DNA from: Dipteronia dyeriana
Taxonomy: Eukaryota > Streptophyta > Magnoliopsida > Sapindales > Sapindaceae
Assembly (NCBI GenBank): GCA_032871835.1
Contig: CM065297.1
Coordinates: 87,875,052 to 87,939,051 of the forward strand
DNA length: 64,000 nt
Direction: 5' to 3'
Below the pieces are notes generated by a model, which saw nothing but the letters and a program-made list of their open reading frames with translations, was not told where the DNA came from and did not search any database. The position numbers and the translations under genes are program-made. Below are positions 1-11,026 of this stretch, piece after piece. Positions within the stretch are counted from its first letter, which is position 1; the number at the start of each line of letters is the position of its first letter.

Positions 1-150
1 ATTTAATTTGTATTAGATATTTTTAATATTTTTTGTTATTAAATTTATCAATTCAATTTGTATTAGTGATTTTTAATATTTTTTGTTAGTAAATTTATCA
101 ATTCAATTTGTATTAGTGATTTTTAATATTTTTTGCTAGTAAATTATTTA
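1..150. repeat. 50-bp AT-rich tandem repeat, about three copies
   Basis: The block containing aatttgtattag followed by tttttaatattttttg recurs with a spacing of 50 bases (copies near 5, 55 and 105) and decays into similar AT-rich sequence up to about 215. It lies just upstream of a tttag acceptor-like site and the ATG of the hAT reading frame, so it probably belongs to the 5' untranslated region or a leader intron of that transposon. Confidence 0.6.
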
Positions 151-222
151 TTTTAAGTGTAGTAGTTAATTTAAATATTTGTTGTTAGTATATTATTAAT
201 TTTAATATTTGTATTTTAGGAA

Positions 223-528
223 ATGGATTATAACCAGCAACCTTATTTTCCAGACTGTTTGAACATGCTGAACGATAAATTTTATTTTTTCGAGTCGACC
301 CAGACCCAAATGGGACCTTCCGGTTCTCTCGTTGCACCAACATCATGTCTCAAAAGATTAACATCAGATGTCTGGCAGTATTTCGATGTAGTCCAAATGA
401 CACTCCCAGACGGGACGACCGGACCCAAAGCTAAATGTAAGTTTTGTCGTAAGGACTATGCCACAAATAGGAAGGGAACCGGTCATTTGAGAAGGCATAT
501 GCTCAAATGTATGCCGGTACATGGATAG
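223..528 (+). pseudogene. hAT-1 transposase, N-terminal BED zinc finger
   Basis: This 101-codon open piece starts with MDYNQQPYF and carries a BED-type zinc finger at about residues 48-96. The sequence shows SDVWQYFD, then ligands C72 and C75 (CKFC), and H88/H92/C96 in GHLRRHMLKC. BED fingers of hAT transposases bind the subterminal repeats of their own element. The ATG at 223 follows an AG acceptor-like site, so a leader intron is possible. The frame closes at a TAG soon after the finger. Similar sequence with stops continues to about 660, and a poly-T-rich stretch from about 660 to 728 could be a decayed intron. It is a remnant, not a working gene. Confidence 0.8.
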
Positions 529-774
529 GTAGACAGTACAACCCAGACACAACTATAAAGGTATCTAAACGGGTCCGTTACAACGTGGTGGTACGACGAA
601 GGCCACACTAGATATTTCTTGGCACGATACATTGCACAAACTTATCAATCGATCAATGTTGGTGACAATTTTTTTTTTCAATAATTAATCACATCTGCAT
701 CCAACCCCTAATTTAAAACTAATTTTAGAACCACCACTAGAAACAATTTGATAAGATTGTTCGAAATCCAAAGA

Positions 775-1254
775 GATGACTTGATTGTTGATATACAACA
801 TCTAGGTGTCTCTGTTGCATTAACTTCTGATATTTGGAATGCATGTTCCAAACAGGACTATTTATGTGTCATATGACACTATTTAAATTTTGAATAGAGG
901 ATAACAAAAAGAATTCTTGGTTTTCGTCCTATGGGTTTTGCACATACTGCAGAAAATATTTGTAATGTCATTCTTTCTGTTTTAGAAACTTATGAAATCA
1001 CGCATCGCATCCTTTATATCACATTAGATAATGCATCTACAAATACTAGCTCTATTGCATTGTTTGTTGCAAGAAATATCCCGCAAGATAGAGGTTATTT
1101 CTTCCATCAACGATGTGCATGTCGTATCATAAATTTAGTTATACAGACTGGTTTAAAGTAGGTAAGCGACCAAATAGATCGCATCAGAGATGTCATTTAT
1201 TGGATTGACAGTTCTAAACCTAGATTCCAGGAGGCAGTGTACATTAAACGGTCT
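775..1254 (+). pseudogene. hAT-1 transposase, first part of catalytic core
   Basis: Plus-strand translation gives the standard hAT core: ALTSDIWNACSKQDYLCV, then a stretch with stops ending in ILGFRPM, then a 76-codon open piece (931-1161) with AENICNVILSVLETYEI, ITLDNASTN and FFHQRCACRIINLVIQ. In hAT transposases these are the DIW..., the D in LDNA..N, and the RCxxHxxNL blocks of the RNase H-like fold; here the usual H after RCAC is R, which would be inactivating. Stops occur near 875, 895 and 1159. The sequence stops at 1254, where the Sirevirus LTR begins, and resumes at 11027. Confidence 0.82.
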
Positions 1255-2849
1255 TGAAACAAATAATATGGTGTGTAATATTAATCTAGAGGGGAGGTGA
1301 ATAGATTTTAATTAACTTTTACCCAATTTTCGTTAAGATTCAAGTTGAAGAAAATACCTCTATCTAGTTACAAAGATACCACAAGTGTAATAAATGTGGA
1401 AATAATAAAAACACTTGAGATATACGTGGAAACCCTCCAAATGAGAAAAACCACGGGCTGATGAGTGCGCCACACTAGAACCTCGAATCCACTAATGATA
1501 AAGGAATTACAACCTAATCCCGGTTTAATCCTCCACCACTGCCTAATCCCGGTATAAGTGAACCTAGTTCATCATGCTTGTGCTTTAAGCTACCTACTCC
1601 CGGAAGCAACACAAGTCTTACTTCTCAATGAAGAGATAAAGTGACCTAAGTGAATATATAATGATATTCAATGAACAAACAAGGCTAGGAAACCCTATAT
1701 GCTTATCTAGGATAATGAGATGACAATTAATACAATCCTAGATATCAAAAGCTAAATGACATGTTCAAGAAGCTTAGCTAAACATAGATCAAACAATCCT
1801 ATGAAGATATCTCAATACAACACTCAATCATGGCATCACAACAATCTCTAATTTGTATCTAAGAATGTTCTAAGAGCATACAAATAATTAAAGAGATGGT
1901 TTAGTAAGCAAAACACTTAACTTGTAAAAAGATAGTGAAGAACTTACCAAACAAGATGTGATGAAGCAACCCTATCCATAGATACACTCTAGATGAACTT
2001 AGATGATGCAAGATGAAGATTTAATGCTCATGGGAATGCTTTGAGTGATTAAAAATGAGTTCTTGGAAGTGTTTTTCCTTTGAAATGTGTTCTAAGAAAG
2101 AAATGTGATATTCTGAACTCATCCACGACCTTAAGGCGTTGAGTTATATATATATAAGATCCAAACAAAGTGAGGTCGTTTTGGAAAAAACGTTCCAGCT
2201 TCCTCTGTGTGCGCTGGTGACGTGCGCTGGTCGAGTAGCGCACCACCAGTGCACAACCTACATTTAAAACAGGCGCTGGACGAGTGGCTCATTCCAGTAG
2301 CACAACACAAGCGTATATTCTCTAGGATGTTTACGCTGGTGAGGCTAAGCTATTCGAGTGGCGCACCACCAGCGCACGCCCATATTTTCCAACTGCGAGC
2401 GGGTGCAGCAGCGCAGCTCAGTGGCTCATGACTAGCGGCTGTCCACTGTGAATGTTACGCTGGTGAGGTGCGCTGGTCGAGTAGCACACCACCAATGCAA
2501 GGCCCACTTTTTCAACACTCAAATGCACAAAAACAATAAGTTCAAGAGTGATGAGATTGCATCCTATTCTAATGTCTAGCATGACATAAAACTTTCATAG
2601 CAAGATGCAAATAGGTCAACAAGAGTCATTTAAACTAAAATGTACACAAGAAAACACTCAACACATATGATCAATAGTTATGCATGAATATGTGAGTGTG
2701 TGCAACTATCTCTTCAAAGTAAGTAAGCACAAGAATTTTACCTTTGGTGCTTCTCCTGTTGAGGTCTTGAGAGCATAAGCTACCCTTACATGAACCCTAA
2801 GAATGTGGTTGTTCACGAAATAAGCCAATCAACAAATGAGGACTTTTCA
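1255..2849 (-). repeat. SIRE-1 3' LTR
   Basis: The plus strand runs from tgaaacaaataatatgg to gaggacttttca and matches 9393-11026 over its whole length. Both copies show the ctagagg...tgaatag block near the outer end, the TATA-rich segment at 2144-2158 and the GC-rich dyad region at 2195-2510. By eye, a 150-base stretch near the start differs at roughly a dozen positions, so the insertion is not recent. It is 1595 bases long; the partner is longer mainly because of a poly-G run and an 18-bp duplication. Confidence 0.93.
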
Positions 2850-2862
2850 ATCTCCCCTTTTG
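2850..2862 (-). other. SIRE-1 primary polypurine tract
   Basis: On the minus strand this reads ccaaaaggggagat and abuts the 3' LTR directly, the expected position of the primer for plus-strand DNA synthesis. Confidence 0.85.
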
Positions 2863-4131
2863 GCTATTTCGTGACAAAACCACCACTCATATTGATCCTC
2901 ACAAAACAAACACCGGGAAGATATTCTACATTACAAATAGATAAACATAGAAAAAAAAACTTCAAGTCTTCAATCTCTTGTCGAACTATCAACCCTACAC
3001 ACAAGGCAAGCACAAATACACTTTCCAAACCAAGTGCATGTGAGATGATCAAGTGAATATAAAACAAAAGCATTTGCATTCAATAATATGAGTATGACAT
3101 CGTGAAATGCTCATGCAATGCTCCCCCTCAACGGGTTACACCCCCTACATGTAATCTCTCTCTCAAACAAGTACACTCATGCAATGCAATGCTCCCCCTC
3201 AAAGCCAACACATGTTACTCCCCTAACATCACAATGCTAGGTCAATGCTACTCCCTCTTTTTGTCATAATATAGGCAAAGGAGAAGTCCCCAACCGGGTC
3301 ACTCAAGGCAAAGAAAGAAAAGAGCATACAAGATTGTTGCATAAGTATATAAGCCACATTTATGCAATCTCAATTGATAGGAGAGAAACAAGGAGATTTA
3401 TTTGAAGACAATGTGTGAATAAAAAATGCTTTGCATACAAGACATGTTGCATTCAAGTCCAAAAACAATGGTATTTGGCAAAGCTAATGACAAAGGTTTC
3501 TAATATAATTCAAACCAATTTCACCATTTGTTATGAGAGAAGCAAGGATATAGAGTTCTTATAGATATCAAGTTTTAAAAGCACTATATCCAACTTTAAA
3601 AACTAAACATGGCATGAGCAACTTTGCACCCTATTTGATTTTTCCGGGAGGATACCCATATGATAATAGCCATGTTAAACTAATAAAGAAAGAGAGACAT
3701 TGATTAAACATTTTAGTCTCGCTAGTATGTTTCACACAATGTGTTGCATTTAACAATTGCAATCAACAAATCATGCTTTATCATTTTTCATTGGCATGTC
3801 ATTTAAGAATCATTATGTCATGGAGATAATTATAGGTCATTTAACATGTACTTCCAATGTATATCTCCTAGTCCAAAAATGCATGTTTGAACATAATTAT
3901 GACATGGATTATAATCAAAGTAATGTTCACACTTATTTAAGAAAATACAATATACTATAAGTGCAACCAGCTACTCAAGCAATCAATAAAGAGGCATAAA
4001 CATATTTAAGAAAAAATGCATGCAACAAGTATACAATAGCTCTCTTTGCTTAAGTTCCCCATATGGGGTCAAAGACCACAACACATCACTCCATTAAACA
4101 AATCCCAATAGATCTACTAAGAGTCTTGAAT
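2863..4131 (-). other. SIRE-1 3' untranslated region with extra polypurine tracts
   Basis: No convincing reading frame is present between the end of RNase H and the 3' LTR, although some Sireviruses carry an envelope-like ORF here. Additional polypurine tracts on the minus strand lie at about 3121-3130, 3192-3200, 3218-3224 and 3251-3258. The last is joined to a tgacaaaaagaggg-like motif followed, reading rightward, by taggcaaagg (3251-3282). Repeated PPTs and this block are described hallmarks of Sireviruses. Confidence 0.75.
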
Positions 4132-5955
4132 CTAGTAGCATCTAAATAGATCCGTTAGTTGATCATTGGTACCTACATGCTCAAGTACAATGCATTTGCT
4201 CTCAACTAGTTCTCTAATGAAATGATGATAGATGTCAATATGCTTAGTCCTAGAATGCTGAACCGGATTCTTTGAAATATTAATTGCACTCCTGTTATCA
4301 CAAAAGAGAGTAAGAGTACCTTGATTGAATCCATAGTCGACTAGCATTTGCTTCATCCAAAGGAGTTGTGTGCATCCACTCCCAGCAGCAATGTATTCGG
4401 CCTCAGCCGTGGACAAGGAAATCAAATTTCGTTTCATGCAAAACCAAGAGACAAGGTTGTTCTCAAGGAAAAAGCAACCGCCTGATGTACTTTTTCTATC
4501 ATCACAATTTCCTGCCCAATCTATATCACTAAAGCCTACAAGACTAACATTATTTCAAAAGAGTACAAAATCCCATAGTTGGATGTCCCATTCACATATC
4601 GAATGATTCTCTTAACAGAAGAGATATGGGACTCCTCAGGATCCGCTTGGTACCTAGCACACACACCCACACTAAAGGAGATATCGGGTCTACTTGCGGT
4701 CAAATAGAGCAAGCTACCAATCATGCCACGATATAAAGTTTGGTCCACACTTTTACCACTAGCATCCTTGCTTAGCTTCAAAGTGGTACTCATGGGTGTA
4801 TCACAATGTTTGGCACTTTCAAGGCCAAATTTCTTCACTAGGTTTTTGACATACTTAGCTTGAGATATGAAAATATCATCATCCATTTGCTTAATTTGTA
4901 AACCTAGAAACTTACTCAACTCACCAACAAGACTCATCTAAAATTCATGAGATATGACATCAACAAATTGTTAGACTTTGGTGTCATTGGTGGAGCCAAA
5001 AACTATATCATCAACATAGATTTGAGCTATAAAGAGCTCATCCTTGTTTTTCTTGATGAAAAGAGTCTTGTCAACACTACCCCTAGTGTAACCATTGTCT
5101 ATGAGATATTGGGTGAGACGCTCATACCAAGCCATAGGTGCTTGTTTCAACCCATATAAAGCTTTATTGAGGTGATAGACATGATTAGGGTGGTGAGGAT
5201 CCACAAACCCTTTGGGTTGCTTAACAAACACTTCCTCTTGCAAGAAGCCATTGAGGAAGGCACTCTTAACATCCATTTGATAATTTGAACTTGTGCAAAC
5301 AAGAAATGGATAAAAGAAGCCTAATGGATTCAATCCTAGCAATGGGAGCAAATGTCTCCTCAAAGTCAACACCCTCAATTTGAGAGTATCCTTGTGCTAC
5401 AAACCTAGCCTTGTTTCACACAATGTTGCCATCCTCATCGGATTTGTTTCTATATACCCACTTGGTACCTATCACATTGGTGTTCTTGTGCCTAGAAACC
5501 AGAGTCCAAACCTTATTCCTTTCAAATTGGTTAAGCTCTTCTTGCATGGCAGGAACCCAAAATTCATTTTTTAAATCTTCATCAATTTTCTTGGGTTCTA
5601 TTTGAGAGGTGTAACATGTGTAGCTAATTAGATTAGCCATTTGATACCTAGTCCTAACACCCTCACTAACCTCACCAATAATGTCATCTTTGTCATGAAG
5701 TTTTCTAACCCATGGAGCAGGTTCTTTTGAGTTCAAGTGAGGAATCCTATCACTAAGTTGTGCTATGTCGTCATCAAGATTAGCCTTTTCAACATTAGAG
5801 ATATCAACTACTTTCTCCAAATGGGAGTCATTAACTAAATATAACTCCTCCTCATGGTCATTAGTTTTGAGCCTAGTATCATCAATGATAACATTAGATG
5901 ATTCCATTACGGTCCTAGTTCTTAGATTAAAAACTCTATAGGCTCTACTATTCAA
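4132..5955 (-). pseudogene. pol: SIRE-1 reverse transcriptase and RNase H
   Basis: In minus-strand order this shows the integrase-RT linker, the RT fingers (AMQEELNQFERNKVWTLV, IGTKWVYRNK), the palm ([26 protein letters not shown]), the catalytic YVDDIVFG motif and the connection ([32 protein letters not shown]). RNase H follows with SLSTAEAEYIAAGSGCTQLLWMK, LFCDNRSAI and RTKHIDI. RT copies the genomic RNA and RNase H removes the template. Breaks include a TGA at 5413-5415, a frameshift near 5300, a stop after TKV near 4970, a frameshift near 4536 and a small deletion at the C-terminal end, where the usual DLFTKPL is shortened. SIRE-2 carries the same gene with different breaks. Confidence 0.92.
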
Positions 5956-5976
5956 GACATAGCCAATGAAGATACC

Positions 5977-7500
5977 CTAATCACTCTTAGCATCAAATTT
6001 GTCAAGTTGATCACGGTCATTCAAAATATAACATTTGCATCCAAAAGTGTGGAAGTAGCTAACATTTGGCTTCCTACCTTTCCATAACTCATAGGAGGTT
6101 TGCCTAGTGTGGAGCCTAAGGAAGACTCTATTTCTAATGTAGCAAGCCGTATTGACGGCCTCGGCCCAAAGATTCCTAGGGACATTGTTGCTAAGCAACA
6201 TCACACGGGCCATTTCTTAAAGACTCCTATTTTTCCTCTCAACAACTCCATTTTGTTGAGGTGTCCTAGGAGCCGAAAACTCATGAGAAATGCCTAGACT
6301 ATTGCAACATTTTTCAAAATGGGCATTCTCAAATTCCTTCCTATGGTCACTCCTAATTCTCTTAATGCTTTTAATCTTGTAGTTCATTTCATTTTGAATT
6401 TTAGAACAAAGCATTTTAAACTTGTCAAAAGTTTCAGATTTTTCTCTAAGGAAATAAGTCCATGTGTACCTAGAGAAGTCATCTACACACACAAAAATGT
6501 ATCTCTTTCTACCTAAACTCTCGTTTTGCATAGGACCCATAAGATCCATGTGGAGAAACTCTAGAGGTTCCTTGGTGGTTATATACTTGCCCTTTTTGTG
6601 CATACTTTTGGTTTGCTTCCCTTGTTGGCAAGGTCCACAAACACCATTAACCTTTTTCCCAAGCTTGGGAAGGCCTCGCACAACATTGAACTTATCTAAG
6701 ATTTTTAGATCCCTAAAGATCATGTGACCAAGTCTTTCATGCCACAACTCTATTTGTTTATCCTTGGACACATTACAAGACACACTTCTAGCCTCAAGAC
6801 AATAGCAATTGTCACTAGACCTCATACCTTTTAACAAGGTTTGTCCATTTGGCAATAGGATAGAACAATCATTTTTCCTAAACAAGACGGAGAGTCCATC
6901 ATCACTAAGATGTGAAATGCTTATCAAATTGACTTTTAGACCATCAACATACAAAGCATTGGACAAGGAGGGTAATCCGGGAATGGAAATGGTTCCCTTT
7001 CCTTTGACCTTCTTTTTGGATCCATCACCAAAGGTGACATTTCCTCTTTCCTTCATCACAAGAGTCTCAAAGAAACTCTTATTTCCAGTCATGTGCCTAG
7101 AGCACCCACTATCCAAATACCAAAAATCACAAGAGTGAGCTTTCAAAGCAATTTGTGCAACATGACAAATGTGTTCATCCTTTCTAATCCACCTAGGTGC
7201 AGTATTTTCCTTCCTAATGGTCAATGGTACATGGGCTCTAAATGTCCTAGGATCATACAAAAATGTTCCACTTTTCCTAGTGACATGCATCATGGCTCTA
7301 GGTTTCTTAGGATCATGTATCATGGCTCTAGATGTCCTAGGATCATGCATCATTGCTTTAGCCTTTTTCTTTTCTATCATGCTTTCAATCCTACACAATT
7401 TGATATACCTATAGAAATTTGGTCTAATGTGACCATTAATACCACAAAAATGACATGTAGGTAAAAAGTTAGGAATTATACCAAATCCTTGAGGATGCAT
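5977..7500 (-). pseudogene. pol: SIRE-1 protease, pre-integrase and integrase region
   Basis: The minus strand encodes a second, degenerate knuckle-like motif (CHFCGINGHIRPNFYRYIK). It is followed by the aspartic protease with its D-S-G active site (WYLDSGCSRHMTGNK) and the VTFGDGS flap. The GAG-pre-integrase zinc motif (ELWHERLGHM...CGPCQQGK) comes next, then the integrase core with catalytic D in FLHMDLMGPM, D in RIRSDHRKEFEN and E in PQQNGVVERKN. One TAA at 6214-6216 separates 6217-7500 from the integrase continuation (ARVMLLSNNVPRNLWAEA), and a TAG at 5974-5976 ends that piece. The protease cuts the polyprotein and integrase inserts the cDNA. All three catalytic residues of integrase survive, so inactivation is by stops. 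Confidence 0.92.
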
Positions 7501-7560
7501 TGGAGCCTTCCCATGTCTTTGTGGTTGTCTTGCTTGTTGTTAAGGAGCTTTCCTTCTTTG

Positions 7561-9267
7561 TTATTGAGCAAGACTTGATTGCTTCCTTGGTTGAGCTTGC
7601 ATGATAGGTGTCTTCCCTTTGTGAGCTTTTGGTTGAGGGAAGTTAACTTGAGGAGCCCTTGCAGGATGAGCTTGAGGTGGGTTTCTTGGTGCCACCTTCA
7701 CTTGAGCACTACTTGAACACTCTCCTAGATCAAACTTCTTCCTATGAGTTTGATGAGGAGAGGACCCATTGAAGTTCATGTTTCTTACAAAAATGGTCTT
7801 GCTTGGAGTGGAGGACATCTTGTCATTTTCAAACCCAAGCCCATTCTTGTCACTTGGTCTCTTTCCAACATCTAGAATGTGGTCAAGTTTCTTGATGCTA
7901 GAGTTCATCTTGGCCAACAACTCTCTAGCATCTTCAAGCTCTTTCTTCAACCCTTCTTCACTCCTCTTAGATCTTTCCAACTCTTCATTTAGTTTGTCAA
8001 CTTGAGTTGAGAGGTCTAGATTTTCTTCTTTTAATCTCTTGATCTCATTCTTGTTCATTAATCTTGAGCTTTCAAACTTGGCCATGTAGTCCTTGAGATT
8101 TATCCTATCCACACTTCCATTTGTGGATTGTGATGAAGATCCATCATCACTTGAGTAGTCTTCCTCTTGACTATCATTCTCTTCTTCACTAGCATCTTTG
8201 CTCCTAAGAGAGGATGTAAATGCTATGAAGTTAGCCATGAGTTCTTCATCATCCGAGGACTCATCTCCTTTATTAGAGTTATCACTTTCACTCCATATGG
8301 CAACCATCACTTTTCCCCTCTTCTTGTTCTTGTGATTTGCACATTCCGGGGCAAAGTGACCTATTCCACAACATTCATAGCATTGGACTCCTTTCTTCTC
8401 GGTATCCTCTTGCCTAGGCTCAAACTTCTTGAAGGGAGCCTTTTTTTTTCAAATCTTGACCCTTGGATCCAAAGCCTTTCTTCTTGGACTTGTAGAATTT
8501 CTTAAACTTCCTCATTAGCAAGGTCATCTCTTCATCTGAGTCATCACCTTCCTCATTCTCAACTTTGAGGCTTTCAAAACAATATCTTTTTACTTCTTTG
8601 ATGGTGTGGGGTTAGGACATTTCCTAAATTCATATGCTAGAAGCCTCCCAATCACTTCACTTGGCTTCATGTCCTTGTAACCACTATTTTCTTCCAAAGC
8701 CGTCACCTTAGACTCAAATCTATCGGATATGGATCTCATAATCTTCTGCTCGATCTTCCTATCCGAATAAGGATCACCAAGTTGATGACTTTGGTTCTTA
8801 ATGTCCATCAACCTTATTTCAAAGTCATTGAAGCACTCGTTCTCATCCATCTTGAGCAACTCAAATTGCGTTTGGAGAACTTAAAGCTTCGATTCTTTAA
8901 CCACATCGGTTCCCTTATGAGCAACTTCTAGGATATCCCATGCCTCCTTAGCTATCCTAGTGTTCTGAACCAATTTGCACTGGTTATCATCCATTGCACA
9001 TAGGATGGTATGCATTGTCTTCATATTCCACTTTGAAGCCTCAAACTCTTGTGCATTCCACTGAGCCTTTGGTTTGAGTACATCATCTCCTCCATCTGCA
9101 GGAGTCATCATGGGTGGAGTGTAGCCATCTTCAACTGCCATCCATGCCCTGTCAAGAATTTGGCATATGTACGACTCCATCTGGCCTTTCCAAGAGGCAT
9201 AATTCAACCCGGTGAGAAGTTGAGGTCTAGTGCTGGAAGCTCCCTCATTGCCACCGTTTCCACTCAT
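7561..9267 (-). pseudogene. gag: SIRE-1 Gag, Sirevirus type
   Basis: Gag starts at the ATG at 9267 (MSGNGGNEGASSTRPQLL), the same start context as in SIRE-2. It contains the UBN2/DUF4219-type capsid region (YASWKGQMESYI...AWMAVEDGY, KEAWDILEVAHKG, then DENECFNDFEIRLMDI and GRLLAYEFRK). A CCHC zinc knuckle follows (CYECCGIGHFAPEC, about 8340-8385), then an acidic Ser-rich stretch, a long coiled coil (NEIKRLKEENLDLSTQVDKL) and a basic Pro-rich tail. Gag packages the RNA into particles. Breaks are a TAA at 8881-8883 where Gln is expected, a TAA after PTPSKK near 8587, and a frameshift in the poly-A stretch near 8450. The size and coiled coil fit Sirevirus gag rather than the smaller gag of other copia elements. 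Confidence 0.9.
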
Positions 9268-9378
9268 TATGTTTAATGAATGAATGATATGAATGCAAAT
9301 GTATGAATGATCAATATACACACAAAATGCAACACACACCAAAATGAGCAAGGATCACCTATGTATGTCTAGGAACCT

Positions 9379-9390
9379 GCTCTGATACCA
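9379..9390 (-). other. SIRE-1 primer-binding site
   Basis: On the minus strand the sequence tggtatcagagc starts two bases after the 5' LTR. It is complementary to the 3' end of initiator methionine tRNA, the usual primer of plant copia elements. Confidence 0.93.
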
Positions 9391-10320
9391 ATTGAAACAA
9401 ATAATATGGTGTGTAATATCAATCTAGAGGAAGGAGAGAGGGGGGGGGGGGGGGGGGTGAATAGATTTTAATTAACTTTTACCCAATTTTCGTTAAGAGT
9501 CAAGTTGACAAAAAGACCCCTATCTAGTTACGAAGATACCACAAGTGTAATGAATGCGAAAATAATAAAAACACTTGAGATATACGTGGAAACCCTTCAA
9601 ATGGGAAAAACCACGGGCTGATGAGTGCGCCACACTAGAACCTCGAATCCACTAATGATAAAGGAATTACAACCTAATCCCGGTTTAATCCTCTACCACT
9701 GCCTAATCCCGGTATAATTGAACCTAGTTCATCATGCTTGTGCTTTAAGCTACCTACTCCCGGAAGCAACACAAGTCTTACTTCTCAATGAAGAGATAAA
9801 GTGTCCTAAGTGAATATATAATGATAGTCAATGAACAAACAAGGCTAGGAAATCCTATATGCTTATCTAGGATAATGAGATGACAATTAATACAATCATA
9901 GATATAAAAAGCTAAATGACATGTTCAAGAAGCTTAGCTAAACATAGATCAAACAATCCTATGAACTATCGCAATAAAACACTCAATCATGGCATCACAA
10001 CAATCTCTAATTTGTATCTAAGAATGTTCTAAGAGCATACAAATAATTAAAGAGATGGTTTAGTAAGCAAAACACTTAACTTGTAAGAAGATAGTGAAGA
10101 ACTTACCAAACAAGATGTGATGAAGCAACCCTATCCATAGATGCACTCTAGATGAACTTAGATGATGCAAGATGAAGATTTAATGCTCATGGGAAAGCTT
10201 TGAGTGATTAAAAATGAGTTCTTGGAAGTGTTTTTCCTTTGAAATGTGTTCTACGAAAGAAATGTGTTCTACGAAAGAAATGTGATATTCTGAACTCATC
10301 CACGACCTTAAGGCATTGAG

Positions 10321-10333
10321 TTATATATATATA
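10321..10333 (-). promoter_or_regulatory. TATA-rich core promoter of SIRE-1 5' LTR
   Basis: The alternating ttatatatatata segment reads as a TATA box on either strand. On the minus strand it lies just downstream of the GC-rich block at 10385-10680, the expected position of U3 followed by the start of R. The same arrangement occurs in the other LTR at 2144-2158. Confidence 0.55.
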
Positions 10334-10384
10334 AGATCCAAACAAAGTGAGGTCGTTTTGGAAAAAATGTTCCAGCTTCCTCTG

Positions 10385-10680
10385 TGTGTGCTGGTGACGT
10401 GCGCTGGCCGAGTAGCGCACCACCAGCGCACAACCTATTTTTAAAACAGGCGCTGGACTAGTGGCTCATCCCAGTAGCACAACACAAGCGTAGATTCTCT
10501 GGGATGTTTACGCTGGTAAGGCTAAGCTAGACGAGTGGCGCACCACCAGCGCACACCCATATTTTTCAACTGCGAGCAGGTGCAGCAGCGCAGCTCAGTG
10601 GCACATGAATAGCGGCGGTCCACTGTGAATGTTACGCTGGTGAGGTGCGCTGGTCGAGTAGCACACCACCAATGCAAGGC
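10385..10680 (-). promoter_or_regulatory. GC-rich dyad cluster in SIRE-1 U3
   Basis: This is an island of GC-rich sequence in AT-rich surroundings, made of repeated tgcgctggt and accaccagcgca words that are reverse complements of each other. Examples are gtgcgctggccgagtagc followed by gcaccaccagcgcac. The same block is in the 3' LTR (2195-2510). It is a candidate enhancer or methylation-prone CpG island of the LTR. Confidence 0.5.
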
Positions 10681-11026
10681 CCATTTTTTCAACACTCAAA
10701 TGCACAAAAACATTAAGTTCAAGAGTGATGAGATTGCATCTTATTCTAATGCCTAGCATGACATAAAACTTTCATAGCAAGATGCAAATAGGTCAACAAG
10801 AGTCATTTAAACTAAAATGCATACAAGAAAACACTCAACACATATGATCAATAGTTATGCATGAATATGTGAGTGTGTGCAACTATCTCTTCAAAGTAAG
10901 TAAGCACAAGAATTTTACCTTTGGTGATTCTCCTGTTGAGGTCTTGAGAGCCTAAGCTACCCTTACATGAACCCTAACAATGTGGTTGTTCACGAAATAA
11001 GCCAATCAACCAATGAGGACTTTTCA

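Larger units (their letters stand above)
1255..11026 (-). mobile_element. SIRE-1: complete but degenerate Sirevirus (Ty1/copia, SIRE/Maximus type)
   Basis: This full-length LTR retrotransposon lies on the minus strand. It has LTRs at 1255-2849 (3') and 9393-11026 (5'), both bounded by TG...CA, and a perfect 5-bp target duplication ggtct. A primer-binding site complementary to initiator tRNA-Met lies at 9379-9390 and a polypurine tract at 2850-2862. The gag-PR-IN-RT-RH order is that of Ty1/copia. The large gag with a coiled coil and two zinc-knuckle-like motifs, long LTRs, about 1.3 kb between pol and the 3' LTR, and repeated polypurine tracts all point to the Sirevirus genus. Stops and frameshifts in gag and pol make it non-functional. 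It inserted into the hAT-1 transposase core. Confidence 0.93.
9393..11026 (-). repeat. SIRE-1 5' LTR
   Basis: This is the 1634-base partner of 1255-2849, from tgaaac to ttttca, followed at once by the ggtct duplication. It differs from the 3' LTR by an 18-base G run at 9440-9457 and by a tandem 18-bp duplication (ttctacgaaagaaatgtg twice, about 10250-10283). The LTR should supply the promoter for the minus-strand element. Confidence 0.93.

Noticed and set aside
2863..4131. Envelope-like gene expected in some Sireviruses
   Set aside because: Only short frames without signal peptide, membrane segment or coiled coil are present in SIRE-1, and likewise in SIRE-2 (34569-35735).
6217..7464. Plus-strand frames of 80-123 codons across SIRE-1 pol
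   Set aside because: They lie opposite clear protease and integrase sequence and have no motif of their own.
9379..9390. tRNA-like sequence beside the LTRs
   Set aside because: Only 12 bases match initiator tRNA-Met; these are primer-binding sites. No cloverleaf is present.
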